A DNA stretch of 64,000 nucleotides from Phoronis australis (Eukaryota; Phoronida; Phoronidae). Both the position numbers and the translations under genes were made by a program. Each line of letters begins with the position of its first letter. Positions within the stretch are counted from its first letter, which is position 1. The DNA lies in the NCBI GenBank assembly GCA_002633005.1, contig NMRA01000618.1, positions 118,232 through 182,231 of the forward strand. The letters are read 5' to 3'. The notes beneath the pieces were generated by a model. That model was given only the letters and a program-made list of their open reading frames with translations. It was not told where the DNA came from and made no database searches. Positions 35,854 to 47,589 of the stretch are shown piece by piece.

Positions 35854-35963
35854 TATTTGAGAAATGTCAACACAGTATTTGAGAAATGTCAACACAGTAT
35901 TTGAGAAATGTCAACACAGTATTTGAGAAATGTCAACACAGTATTTGAGAAATGTCAACACAG
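35854..35963. repeat. Tandem repeat, 22 bp x 5
   Basis: Five perfect head-to-tail copies of a 22-base unit beginning tatttgagaaatgtcaa. Intronic. Confidence 0.97.
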
Positions 35964-37149
35964 CATTTTAAACTACACATGACCCACATTTCTCCAATTA
36001 CAAAATATTATGTTTTGTATTATTTTCTGCTTATTACACGTGACCATGCTCTACAGCTTAGAGAATTACAGGAAACATGCTGAACGACGGCAAACACGGG
36101 CAATCTTGATGATTTTCTCCATATTCACTACAAATTGATTGCTTCCACGCTTGGAACTCTAATTTGTTGTGACAGCCCACTACGACATACTGTCGTCCAC
36201 CATTTTTTGCACGGCATAATTTTTCAGTTTTTTTTCACACTTTCATCACTCACCGTACACATCCGTTTTCAGCACCTCAATGCCGAACGATATGGCCACT
36301 CTGTCGGTATCGCTTGCGGAGAAGGGTCCATACAAGAACATTGCAATCTGTGGGTGGACTTTTTTCGTTTACAGTCTACCGACTTGTTATGCTAGTACCT
36401 TCCAACACTATTGAGGTTTTTGTGTTGTATCTTCTACGGTTATCAGATGGGCTAGATCTAATAGTAGTTGTGGTTTGCAAGTCCATCGTTTACATTCACC
36501 CCCATTGACATACATGTATGTGGGTTGACACAGGTCAAATCAGCTCTATCTCAGTACTGGAAGGGATTTTGATGGCAACGTTGTACAAGTTCTTGCTTTT
36601 CTCGCAACAAGTAGGTCTATGGAACACACACCTGCTATCTGCATTCACTTGTTGAATACGAGCACTCTTAAGCTGGTCTACTGGTTTCAGTGTCTGGAAA
36701 TTTCTATATCGAAATCATATTCTGCCAAGAAAATGCCGTCCTCGCATTACTGGAACTTGACACACTTGCTCACAAACAAAACGATTTGTACCAGTTAAAA
36801 CTTGTAAAAGATTTCGAGCTACATGTGTGTTCAAAGCTTGAAATTCAATTCAATGATATTAAAGCATTGTATCGGACTTTCTACAGACCGATTAACATAT
36901 TACTTGACCATGATTCTAATGTGCGCAGAATACAATAGCGTCGAGTGTCGACATATTTGACGGCAGGCAGCTGCGTAACACAATGTGTTTAGGAAGCATT
37001 TGAACAACAACAATAAAACACCAACAGAAACAATAGCAATAAAGAGAATAATAACAACAATGATAGTAATAAGGCATATTGGTTATGATACTGATTATCT
37101 TCACGATACTATAATGATTATGGTAATGACAAGGAGGCTAGTGAGGATA

Positions 37150-37203
<54 letters not shown>
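37150..37203 (+). repeat. (ATG)18 microsatellite
   Basis: Eighteen perfect ATG units, followed by degenerate ones. The poly-Met and poly-Ile ORFs across it are artefacts. Confidence 0.97.
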
Positions 37204-37626
37204 GTGATGTTGATGATGAAGTTAGTGATGGAGATGATAGGAATAACACGTAAAATTTGATCCATACTTTCAAATCTGACGAAATTTTTTATAATTTGCT
37301 GCCGACTTTCCAGAACTACCAGACTCAATCTCTTCAGGACTGATAACCGATTCCCGTGGAAATTGCGTTGTCCTCTACCGGTGTTCCCGGACAATAACTC
37401 CAGGGGCCTCAACCATGCATTAGTCAAACAATTTAAATCTGACAGAATCGTGTCTGATAAGGGAATCCTCGTATTTCATCCACGAGGCATCACTGAAGCT
37501 TCGCTCAAACCACTAAGCATGTTTCGCATATCTTCTTACCCCGTCTTAAACCAAAGCAACTAACGTTTCAGTTAATTTTCAATGTCTTCCTGAACAAACA
37601 CATGTGTTCGTATCGCTGAAAGAGTG

Positions 37627-37800
37627 TTGCCAATGGTTTCAAGAACGCTGCTGTATTTGCACCTTACAGACACAAAACGAGATTTCTAGACATACTGAAT
37701 TCATGGTTCCAGCAGGAGACAAAAGAGGGTTTGCCTGTGAACGCCAAAATTGATCCTTCAATTTACATGTATACCGCGGCGGTGTCCGATTGTCACTTGT
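37627..37800 (+). other. Unassigned gene-like peptide
   Basis: The frame gives SVANGFKNAAVFAPYRHKTR, then FLDILNSWFQQETKEGLP, between stops. Composition looks coding, but no family was recognised. An internal acceptor-like cttacag starts in phase 2, which does not fit exon 11. A transposon relic is possible. Confidence 0.2.
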
Positions 37801-38114
37801 TTAACCATAGACTATATAGTACATTTGTTGTCTATAATCTATGGTTTAACTCATTTTTAATTGCTCAGGAATCCCTCGGAGGGGCCTACTCCACAATCAG
37901 TGTCGATAGTTAGGTGGTTACGGTACACTGTATATACCGGAACATTGGTGAGTAACTTTCGTGAATAGATCGGCCAAATCCGCCACTAACCGTAACATTA
38001 AAGTGTACGCAACATGACTCTAGTACCTCAAAATAAATGTTATTATGATATCTTATTTGATTTCAGTGCATTTAGTGCACAGCTCATAAAGAAACACGTA
38101 AAAATTGAAAAAAA

Positions 38115-38190
38115 AAATAATTATGTACAACGTCATGGGTTGAACCCAAGTCATTCGGCACACTGTTCGGATCAGCAACTAAGTGTATAG
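38115..38190 (-). repeat. Possible tRNA-like element
   Basis: On the minus strand, a B-box-like gggttcaaccc lies downstream of an A-box-like tagttgctgatccgaacag. No convincing cloverleaf, hence low confidence. Confidence 0.25.
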
Positions 38191-38227
38191 AGTGAAGAGA
38201 AAGTAAAGTACATTTAGCGTCGAGAAG

Positions 38228-38480
38228 GTTCGTAGAGGGATGAAAAGATGTGTTTGCGGAGGCTGCAGCAACAGCAGTCAGACGGAGAACGTCTCGGTGT
38301 TCCGAAGGACGCCAAAGTTGCGCAGTAGTGGCATCGCTTCGTGCGCCGAATGAGAATGTGGGACCTCAGCGTGGACCAAGCGATTCTGTCGGGGGCCACT
38401 CTGTGTTCTGCCCACTTTGAGGAGTCGTGTTTCGACTCCAATCAGAGGAGATGTTACTATGAAGTCCTGGTTCAATAAAG
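38228..38480 (+). pseudogene. THAP zinc-finger domain relic
   Basis: In one frame from ATG 38240: MKRCVCGGCSNSSQTENVSV, with the C-x2-4-C start of a THAP finger. The continuation lies in another frame: VPKDAKVAQ, stop, WHRFVRRMRMW, then LCSAHFEESCFDSNQ. The conserved W and the C-x2-H pair (CSAHF) with the FxxxCFD ending are diagnostic. One frameshift and one stop show it is broken. THAP domains bind DNA and are the N-terminal part of P-type transposases and host THAP factors; which this derives from cannot be told. Confidence 0.75.
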
Positions 38481-39149
38481 GACAATATTTACTATTCAGA
38501 AACATCGGCTCTTTATTCAGGATCGTCTGTTGGATGACTGAGTTGACTGGCCGAGCCCGAGGCCGCTTCTCTCGCGGGAGGATCCAGTTCGTAAGGCCTC
38601 AAAGTAGAAAACTACGCAGCTGAAAACATATCAAACTCGTTCTCGCTTTCATGCAACCCCATTTCGTCATCCTGACCACCATTCTCGTACGTTTCTTCAT
38701 AGTATTTGTGCGCTGATCTCCTGTGTTCAACCCATGATGTCACATGGCGGGAAATGTGAAAATTGGCAAAATTGAAAGAGAAATCAAAATTTCGAGCTAA
38801 TGACACAAAATAATCATGGATTTGGCTAAATTTTACGTCATACATTTTGGTCTGTGGCCACCGGTAATTCGAAATCCATGGTGTGTACTGTTTAAAGTCA
38901 CGCCCCGTGGAAAGCGTAACAAATGGCCAGTTGCCGACTTGTGTAACTGCATGGAGGACTGTTGGAAAGCAGTTTAATTGCAGGAGTATTTGTACGATCT
39001 GGGAAGAGTTAAATACGTCAACGGCCTTCTAAGGTGTCCCTCTATGCATAAAAGGTACTTATAGCAACATGATTTGGATGATTTATTCAGTGTGGGGCAT
39101 AATTTGCCGAAACGTCCCTATGTGATTGCGACCCTCTCTACTTGATTAA

Positions 39150-39420
39150 GAGGACGGTACAGCTTACTACTGCTACTATTTCTACATCTATTGCTGCTAT
39201 TAGCGCTACAATTACTAAATAACTATTAGTAACGTCGTACCGACTAACTAGTACTTCTACCTTAGCCTATACTACATACTACTACCCTCTACTATCACTG
39301 AGTACGACCACTATCACTTCTACCATTACCACCACTACCATTGCTACTGTCACTGTTGCTACTACTACGGCTAATACTACTGCTAGTACGACTAATATTG
39401 ATAACATAGTATTGCACTGC
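39150..39420. repeat. Imperfect TAC/ACT-rich repeat
   Basis: Long run of tac/act/cta triplets with many substitutions. The Val-rich ORF on the minus strand is an artefact. Confidence 0.8.
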
Positions 39421-39528
39421 ACCGTGCTGAAGCAATTGCGAACTGCGTGTTTTGAGCATCGTGGTTCGTGAAAAGCTATTTTCTCAATAGCACGCATGTA
39501 TTTCTTTCGCGTGTTTTCATTCTTGCAG

Positions 39529-39763
39529 GCGAAAATGGAGCTGCACAGTGTCCTAACTCCACTCTAAACGCATTTGCATGGAACCACATTCATTTGACCA
39601 ACTCCTTTGACGATTTATGGCGGAACGCCACCGGATACAACGCAAGTGATATCGTGCGCATAATCTATACTACCGATCAGGGATTTCAGCGAATCTTTCC
39701 GGGCACCAAGGTTCCTGACTACTTGCAAGAGACATTCCACAGAGCCGAGTATAAACAAAAGAG
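39529..39763 (+). CDS. CACNA2D: Alpha2delta-like exon 12: second Cache region, N-terminal half
   Basis: The acceptor cattcttgcag begins in phase 1, completing AGC with the last base of either exon 11. The peptide includes CPNSTLNAFAWNHIHLTNSF, WRNATGYNASDIVRIIYTTD and GFQRIFPGTK. It follows the family: CNADLINRxxLDAxxTxxLxxxW, then RFVxTxxGxTRxYP. Several N-glycosylation sequons (NST, NAT, NAS) suit an extracellular protein. The donor agag|gtattt leaves phase 2. Confidence 0.9.
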
Positions 39764-39954
39764 GTATTTAATTGTTTGGGTACATATATATAATCTGGTG
39801 ATAAATGACGTATGGATCCACGCTGATCAACATAAAGAAACGGGCACTTAGCATTTAGATGACTGAGTCACCTACATCTGACCAAAGGCGCACGTAGAGT
39901 ACATGTAAACCCCCGTATGTAAGAAAGGGATGTCTGTCTATGTCTGTACTCTGC

Positions 39955-40053
39955 AGCCTCCAAGAACTTCATAAGAGGGCCAAAATAGAACTGGATCAGC
40001 AATTAAAGTTGCCGGTCAAAACAAATTCTAAACGAAGAATCGTGTCACACAGA
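39955..40053 (+). other. Exon-like relic resembling exon 16
   Basis: After acceptor tctgcag, a frame in phase 2 reads LQELHKRAKIELDQQLKLPV. It resembles the start of exon 16 (ILHHKAKTTNAKLKLPVKPC) in both peptide and DNA, for example cttcat...ggccaa and ttgccggt. The phase fits exon 12. It may be a partial, decayed or alternatively used copy of that exon. Confidence 0.35.
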
Positions 40054-41116
40054 GTAACGAATGATCCATTACAGACAAATTTCAACGTGGGAAGGTCTCC
40101 GTGGAAACCCACGAGGAATCTCAGAATCAACCTACTCACATATTCGAGCTACGGTAAAAACAATTACATAGGATGCAGCACTGCCAACCCCTGGCCTCAG
40201 GAGCTCTTACATGCATACTGCATCCCGGTATCAACATACCTGTTTGTCTGCCGGTGTCTCCTGGGGCTTTATCAGGGATACGTTAGGCATTCGAGGTACC
40301 ACCCATAACCGACTTAAAATGACCATTCGTACCTCACCAAGTACCGAATGACTCGTAACAAAACAAATTGCTCTCAAGAAAGGTCCTGTCAGAAAATCCA
40401 AGACATTTCTAATGTTGAAGGAACTCAAACATTCAAGATACAAAACATTATATGTGCTTCAGTGCATATCACTGATCACGAGATTCCGTTCGCGCAACTA
40501 ATTTAAGATGAATAACTGTGCCACAGTGAGAATGGAATGACTCACTTGGCACAAAAATGTCCACCAGAAACTCACAAAAAACACAGTTGAGCTTGTTTTC
40601 AAACATTCAAATTTCCAAAAACTATGTTACGTATACTTATTAAAACAACGGTCAAAGAATTGTTTGTCGGTCAACACAAATTCATAATGTAGACTTATAA
40701 TTACATATATTTTTAAGATATAATGTACAGCCGTGCTTCATATGTGTTTTACTCAAAATGAAAAGAAATGTACCGACAGTAAACTGAGGAAAGTTTTCGC
40801 TAAATCACTGTAAAATTCGTGTATGGTGCTCGCAGTCACTACCGTCACCGTGATCTTTCTTACGTTCCTCATTTCTCGTTTCCCACTCTACAATATTAAA
40901 TCCAGTGGATGCAAGCATTATCCGAAAAAACCCAGCCAACTACAACGTATAACGTTGTATGCAGGAGCTGTTGAGTGATCATCGCTCTCGGAAGCGAGTT
41001 TCCCTAAATCTTTAATTTAGCTGAAACTCACCTGTCTACGGTACGTAACATACGATTAAACAGAAAACAACCAAATAATCTTCATTATATGCACCAGTTT
41101 CCTTCTTTTTCAACAG

Positions 41117-41176
41117 AGATGACGGTTAATGTAATTGAGAACGTACCGCTCGTGGCTCGCGGTGCTGGGGATTTCC
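41117..41176 (+). CDS. CACNA2D: Candidate small exon for the second Cache region
   Basis: A strong acceptor (ttccttctttttcaacag) precedes a frame reading MTVNVIENVPLVARGAGDF, ending at donor ttcc|gttaaa in phase 1, as the next exon needs. The spacing of P and GxG resembles the family VFTxPYxxxxGxGAY segment that is otherwise missing. The acceptor phase does not fit exon 12 directly, so one more junction is unexplained. Confidence 0.35.
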
Positions 41177-41603
41177 GTTAAAGCGTGCTCATCACCACAG
41201 ATCGCCCAAAATGTGCTTTTCGGAAAAAAAGAAATATAGCCCGTGAGCGTTTCTTTTCGGAACAAAACTTGAATCAATCGCTGTCTCTAAAAACAGCTCT
41301 CACGTGCGCTTTTTCTGGAACAAAGAGCGACTTGAAGAAATCATCGTCGACTAGAGCACTTCATCGGTGATCGCCGGTATTAAAATACGACGTAAACTTG
41401 GAGCTAGAGACAATTTTGATGAGGAGAAAATGACATTTTTTAATTTTTAATAGAAAAAAAAATTGCAGGCGATCTGGCACACGTTGTACCAGACGTGTGC
41501 AGGCTGCGCATGTGGGATCATTGCACTAATCACCAATAACTATTTTTATGCTTTATCAATATATAGTTAAAACCGAGCTGAGGAGCTAGAAACCTGACTC
41601 AAA

Positions 41604-41702
41604 GGTCTAGCAGTGTGACCCAGTGGGACTCGGACCTACAACCTCGAGTAAACAAGGCGGACACCTACATGTATCACACTAGACCACACTGCCTCCTCAT
41701 AT
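41604..41702 (-). repeat. tRNA-like element (SINE head)
   Basis: On the minus strand, ggcagtgtggtctagtgtga (A-box region) is followed by gtaggtccgagtcccac, a good B box. Spacing is longer than in a simple tRNA, and the ends do not pair well. Best read as a tRNA-derived repeat. Confidence 0.5.
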
Positions 41703-42252
41703 TCCAGTTCGTTGATATCTATTGTTTTCTTAAAAATCACACGAAAGTGACACTAATTTGGGAATTTTTTTGCTTACTCATATAATCTTAATTGTGAAAT
41801 GAGGACTTTACCTAAGAATTAGCCGTCTCAAAGCTAAAACATACCGGTGCTCCAAAACTTAGTTGCAGAATGACGAGAAAGTACCTGCATTGTTTTCATA
41901 CCAATTCCGATAATTTTGCCGAAACGTTAACAAATGATTATACATATTGGTTTCCATTGCCAATGTGAAAACTTGTCTGCAATTGTTCTAGAGGAGGAAG
42001 TTCTATTCCATGCAACTAGCCCCAGAGTGAACCCATCTCGCACACATGTCCCTGTGTTTCAATAATTGACAAGAAGTACATGTATGAATATATCGTAGTC
42101 TTTATAAGGTAACACTTTGTTGGGGGAACACCAAGACATGTGCATTAACGTTCCAAAAACAAAAGTCCTTGAACCCTTGTGATTTTGTACATGTAAGTAT
42201 TGGAAAAGATATGGATCGTTCTTTACATGTAGGTACTCTTGGTATTTACAAG

Positions 42253-42405
42253 CGATGACTAACAAAGGTAAGCAGCTGTCAGTCACCAGTGTTATGGGCG
42301 ACGACTACGGCAAGGACATGAGCGTAGAGAAAATTATAACCCTGTCGAAAGCCATCTTCAAAAGAGAAAATGAACACCAGTATTCAGTAAAGAGTTGTCT
42401 CCATA
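42253..42405 (+). CDS. CACNA2D: Alpha2delta-like exon 13: second Cache region, C-terminal half
   Basis: The acceptor ggtatttacaag opens in phase 1. The peptide MTNKGKQLSVTSVMGDDYGK, then EKIITLSKAIFKRENEH, matches the family strand KPAVVGIKIDxxxxxxxF. It ends KSCLH before donor ccata|gtaagt, phase 1. An alternative acceptor a few codons in (gtaagcag) cannot be excluded. Confidence 0.8.
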
Positions 42406-43673
42406 GTAAGTAATGTAAACATTAGTTGACCTCATAAGATATGACCTGCTATATCTATTATTTTGGCGGGAATTGTATTGTCTACGTGTGCACTTGTAGA
42501 CCTCGGCACTCTTACACATTATGTTGAACAGACGTCGCTACAGAGACAATAGAAGTGTCATCTATTGCATGTTGCCAGTCAGGTGTACATGTAGGTGTTC
42601 TTCGAGCTTCAGATTTGACATTTACTTTAGTCGAAATTTGCCGGTTTCAAAAAACGTGCTAATGTAAGTCTTTATGATTTCCGCACACGTTGTCTCTAGT
42701 TTGGAGCAGTTGCTTGGTAAAATTTTTCAGAACAGTACATGTATGTTGCTGATATATGAAGAGCGTATGTACATGTACTTATAAAATTCTCAAATAAGAC
42801 CATATCAATAACTGTTGACACGTTCAGTTCATGAACACGAAGTGAATTATAAGTGCCTTGTGACATTTCAATCCAACACTAACAAATTCTGAGCTCAATA
42901 TCTGAAACTCGCTTCCTGAAAGCTTATACCAAAATTATCAAGACATATTATGAAACAGTTTCCATCATAAGCCATAACCGAAAGCGAAGAACGCCTTTTT
43001 ACCACAGGGCTGGTAATCTGAATAAATAACTTGTTTGAAAAGTATTACCATAGAGTATACAGGTATACATACACAACAGATATTTTACAACGCAATTCCC
43101 TGAAGAGTCGCCACTTCATATATTATTTTCAGTTTCCGCTTAGTGACGAGATAACCCTATAGCCCAATTTTACTGCCTAGAAGTACGAATTTTTTTTGCT
43201 CTGAAAGACCGTTCAACGTCTTTCTTTATTAGAGATCTCGGTTTCGAGAGTAATTTTGGCACTGATTCAGGTAACGCGTTTGCAACAATCAAGCTCTAAG
43301 AACACGAACCAAAGACATTGGGCTCACACACGAAAAGTAAAACGGACCAATTCGCTAGGTGGCGCTAATTGAATGAAGGCGTTGCGGCTTGAGCAGAGAT
43401 GTCGCGCATTGAGGGCATTATGCCTACCTGAAGTAGTTGGTGGTCCATGTAGTGAAGTCTTTGATTTTACATGGACAGTTAAAACGAAGGCTGTTTTATA
43501 GTACGGTAATACTGAGTTCTTGAGGAATTTTATAATATACGGTCTGAATCAAGGAGCGTTTCCTTTTATGAGGGTTTCATGCGCACTGTATATCAATGTA
43601 GTATATGCTTTTCTACTACATGTATCTCGTGACTACGTGAATTCCCTCCCGTCTAACTGACATACTTTTGCAG
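42406..43673. other. Intron 13
   Basis: No feature recognised beyond several tacatgta motifs. Confidence 0.5.
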
Positions 43674-43920
43674 AACCATATGGCCCTTCTTGCCCCTGTA
43701 CGTACTCCAGTGACTGCATTACGCATGCGTGCTTGCCCTGCTCGGCGGGCTACAAAAATCCTTATATGGGCGGAGCTGAGAGCCAACCAACGTGCAGTCG
43801 CAAACTCTTCTGCAAGAATGAGGTGGAAGGAGTGCTTGCTGTGGATGTGAAATACGAAGCGTTCAAAAAGTTGAAGAAGAAGGCCGAGAAACGAAGTGGG
43901 GGTTTTAAATGCGGAAAACG
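43674..43920 (+). CDS. CACNA2D: Alpha2delta-like exon 14: Cys-rich and Lys-rich insert
   Basis: The acceptor acttttgcag opens in phase 1. The peptide PYGPSCPCTYSSDCITHACL, then CSAGYKNPYMGG, carries the closely spaced cysteines that in alpha2delta proteins precede the CxILDDxG strand. A lysine-rich FKKLKKKAEK stretch is an insert relative to the family. The donor aaacg|gtaaat leaves phase 2. Confidence 0.88.
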
Positions 43921-44558
43921 GTAAATTATAATGCTTGCTGCGAAAGTTAAGTTATACTGTACGTCCATACTGTTGGTGAGCTTTGCGATGCAATTTTGAA
44001 AATGCTATTTCCGAATCAATCCAAGTCGATTGGCAGTTCACTGGATCACTGCGGCGGCACCTTTTGCTTGGTTACATGGCACGCTTTCCGTAACCTGAGA
44101 TCCATGCAGGTGAAAATGGTCTCATGCTTTGATTGTTCTCCTGGTCATGTCCCTTTTTATCGCAGGAAACTTCCTCTGCGGAACGCAACATCTTAAATTG
44201 CTTAGATACCGTAGAGGGACAAACAGTGTATACAACACCAGCCTCCCAATAAGAAGAAGCGAGATACAACGACAGCATGCCTTGCGGGCTATTGTCATTT
44301 CATGATCAGAAATTTTTAACGTCAGTGATGAATGATTCACTATCAAGTCTTTGGTGACGCCCCTCCTCGCTGTGTCAGATGTCGTAGTGTCCAGTTTCCT
44401 TTGTGCCTCTCCATGGCTATAGATACGCTTCTAAGGGCTTGGCATACTGTACATGCATCAATGTAAGTGAGATATGAAACACGGGTCTGTTTCGTGAAGT
44501 ACGAGATCAGACATTTTAACAAACTAACCAACCCGCTTCGTGTATTTTCTGATTGTAG

Positions 44559-44769
44559 ATGTTACATTCTTGACGCCAATACCAACATAGTTATTGGTGG
44601 GGACACCAGTAGTATACCCGGCTACCACAAGTACACGTACCAGGACCGATCCGTCAGTTCTTACGAGGGGTTCGCCTTCAGAGATCTGATGTTGAAAACG
44701 GTCATTTCTCAAAGGAGCACATATAAGCAGGCCAAAGAGTGCTCGTTGATTTTCCATTACTGCCATCTG
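44559..44769 (+). CDS. CACNA2D: Alpha2delta-like exon 15: delta-region ILD strand
   Basis: The acceptor gattgtag completes the split CGA codon. The peptide CYILDANTNIVIGGDTS, then SSYEGFAFRDLMLKTVIS and STYKQAKECS, matches family C-xILDDxGFLLxxN ... xFFGEIDxxLMxxLxxxxxYxxxxxYDYQxxC. The donor atctg|gtaagg leaves phase 0. Confidence 0.9.
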
Positions 44770-44984
44770 GTAAGGATATTATGGTGTCTGCCTTTGTCCG
44801 GTATTAAGAAAGGACGATCATACGGCAATGCAGTGTAAGCACGTTGTCATGAAGGTGGCGCTGCATTTTATGTGAGCCCCAAACGGCCGTAAAAGGGACT
44901 GTAGCTCATATTCAAGTTGAGATCACACCTTCATAAGTTTCGTAGAGGCTGTGAAGGACTTTATCGACAGATCTGTTTACATGC

Positions 44985-44991
44985 ACACACA

Positions 44992-45065
<74 letters not shown>

Positions 45066-45165
45066 CATACATGTACATAATACATAGACATGCTGTAGAC
45101 AGACATAGACAGACATAGACATAGACTTATACCCACACACACGCGCGCGCACACACACACACATG
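44985..45165. repeat. (ACGC)n and (AC)n microsatellites
   Basis: Runs of acgc and ac units, with a second AC-rich block at 45132-45160. The Cys/Val-rich ORFs across it are artefacts. Confidence 0.95.
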
Positions 45166-46965
45166 TATACACATATATAAACAAATATTTAAAGTAGAAA
45201 ACCTGCAAAATTTGAATTTTGACTTTTTCCATTCTGCCATTAATGGCGGTTACATGAGCATGTGTTTTTAGAATAAAATTAAAAAATTGATAACAAAACA
45301 AAAGCTGTTTTAACCAAAACTAAATTAATGCTGTTACATTCCTCTTAATCATCACTTCGTTTTCGTTCCATGCAGCTTTTGAGTGATTTCGTGCAAATCA
45401 TAAGAGCGCCATTTTTGACAAACCCTCCATAAAAAGTGGAGCGTAAAAACGATTCCTGACAACGACTAGTAGAAAAGTACATCAATCATCGTAGTAAAAC
45501 TTTATATAAACCCGATTACACATTTCTGAAATAGAATATTCGTAAGTTAGCCACAAGTGGTCAATTTAAATTCAACATAAATGTAATGGATGGTGTGCCA
45601 ATATAAACCATGATTCGTTCGTCATAGTTGAGATCATGCATAAGTTACTGGACTCTGGGCCGTTGAGATGAACTCTGCCATCGACACTAACCCCTCTCTA
45701 TGTAATTTCTACTTGATAATTTGGTAGTTACATCGCCATATTTGTTATTTACTTGCAGTCACGAAATCACTGTTGACAAGACTTGCGACAACATGTTGGA
45801 GCAGGTTTGATCGTTGCACATGATTGTGCTCCAAAAGGGAATTCGTCTGTAACTAAAAATAGTTTAAAATAGATAAATACTGTAAATGACAGGTAATTTA
45901 TTGAATGACGTGTAGTGATAAAGATAATCAAAAAATTAAATTTGTAATTTCGATCCAAATCAAATAATATATTGTAATTCTGAATTTGTATTAAGGCTAG
46001 GTGATATAAATATTGTGGCATAGGCCTAGTATAGATGGACATTTTGGTTTTAGTACTACAGTTGAGATTCGAGACTGATGCTGCTGGTAGAGTATTGAAA
46101 TTAGATTTTAAACACATCCTAAACATGGCGATGTATTACTTTTTATGTTTTCTACAAATTATGATGTTAGTGAAGAAATGGGGTGGGAACCATCAAATTG
46201 TACGTATTGGAACAAATTGAACATATATAAACGAGGTTCATGACCTTACCAAATGATTTTTGAAAGGGACTTCTAGACTTGTGGAAATAATGGTTCTGGT
46301 GTTGTTACGAAATTTTTACTGGAAAAGCAACACCTTGAAGGTTTTATTGATATTAATAATTTATAATTCAAGATTTTCTAAGCAAAATATTTCTTAACAC
46401 TAAGAATAAACGGTGCGAAACAAGCTTAAATTAAATATTAATTTTACGTCTTGTTTAAACAACTTTTTCTGAATACATCGTGATCAGTGATACATGTATA
46501 ACTTTGACCTCAATTTTGATCGAAAAGTTTGCCTTTAAAAAGAGACTGGGCGATTTACAAATATCGCTAATGATGAAAGATCGTACTGACTACAGTTTAA
46601 ATTAAATAGGAATAAATTTCGCTGAATCATCTAGTCACTTAAGAAGTAATCTATTCTATGGAATTGCTTCTCATAACTGGGACTGGAATCATTTGAGTGT
46701 CAGACACATCATATGCTCAAGTTATGTTTCATGTACATGTAATTTCTTGTCAATTAACAGGAAATTGTTCAAGATGCTTTTTCAACCGTAATGCAATGTT
46801 ACACCCTACAGTTTAAGTATACGTGCATGTACATGCACATGTGACGTAACTAGAAATAGAACTGGCAATATTTATATTTAAGGTTTGCATAAATAATTGT
46901 TGAACAATTTCTACGGTAATTATCAGTACAACCTACATGTGTGAAGCACTACTTTCTACTTCTAG
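45166..46965. other. Intron 15, right part
   Basis: AT-rich sequence with no recognised gene or element. Confidence 0.5.
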
Positions 46966-47089
46966 GACATACTTCATCACAAGGCCAAGACAACGAATGC
47001 CAAGCTAAAACTGCCGGTTAAACCATGCGTATTTAAACGGGTTTATTATGTAGTCGATGCAGAAATTATGAAAGAGCTCACAGTAACAG
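46966..47089 (+). CDS. CACNA2D: Alpha2delta-like exon 16
   Basis: The acceptor ctacttctag keeps phase 0. The peptide ILHHKAKTTNAKLKLPVKPC, then VFKRVYYVVDAEIMKELTVT, matches the family CxxExxxYFxxxxxxxxxG block after the region that in vertebrates is cytoplasm-proximal. The donor acag|gtaaaa leaves phase 1. Confidence 0.83.
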
Positions 47090-47589
47090 GTAAAATGAAA
47101 AATGTTTTCTTGTCATTTTATAAATTAAATATGCGGTAATTTTCGAGCGATACTAAACAACGCCAAAATTCAACAAGCTTCGGTCCACAAATCCAAAACT
47201 AAATGGCGATTTCTTTTTGACTCTCAACACTATTTTAATCTCGGCAAAACCGCAACAGATGCTCGATCCACTTTGTTGAAAATGAGTCAGTCTATTAGAA
47301 TAAACATTTACCAGCTTGGTGCAATGACGCCATGTCAACCTACAGGAGTTCGACGTCAACTCAATTTTGTTGCGACACAAGTTCGACTAAGTTGCCGAAT
47401 AATTTTGGCAAAATATTTATCCAAGTTTGGCAGAGTATGACACAATTTTGTTGAAATCTGTCTAGTTTACTTTGAAAATTCCATAGCCATTACTCATATT
47501 CATTGGCCTTTTAAGGGATGTCGATAAGTGATAAGAGCGCGTGCTAGCGCATACAGGTAACTGTGTGTGATCCAAACAATTTAACACCT

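Larger units (their letters stand above)
33205..39528. other. Intron 11, right part (6.3 kb)
   Basis: Single-copy sequence after the duplication. It contains a tandem 22-mer, an ATG microsatellite, a THAP relic and a TAC-rich stretch, listed separately. Two ORF regions look somewhat gene-like but lack a family match: 34658-35191 and about 37627-37790. Confidence 0.5.
40100..42252. other. Intron between exons 12 and 13, remainder
   Basis: Besides the candidate exon and a tRNA-like element at 41604-41702, no gene was recognised. Confidence 0.45.

Noticed and set aside
35854-35963. CRISPR-like array
   Set aside because: The 22-bp units are directly adjacent with no spacers, and the genome is eukaryotic.
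36276-36400. Exon-like peptide after catccgttttcag
   Set aside because: None of the three frames fits the phase of exon 11 or resembles the family.
36985-37427. Poly-Met and poly-Ile ORFs
   Set aside because: Translation of the ATG microsatellite.
44912-45301. Cys/Val-rich 129-codon ORF
   Set aside because: Translation of ACGC/AC microsatellites.
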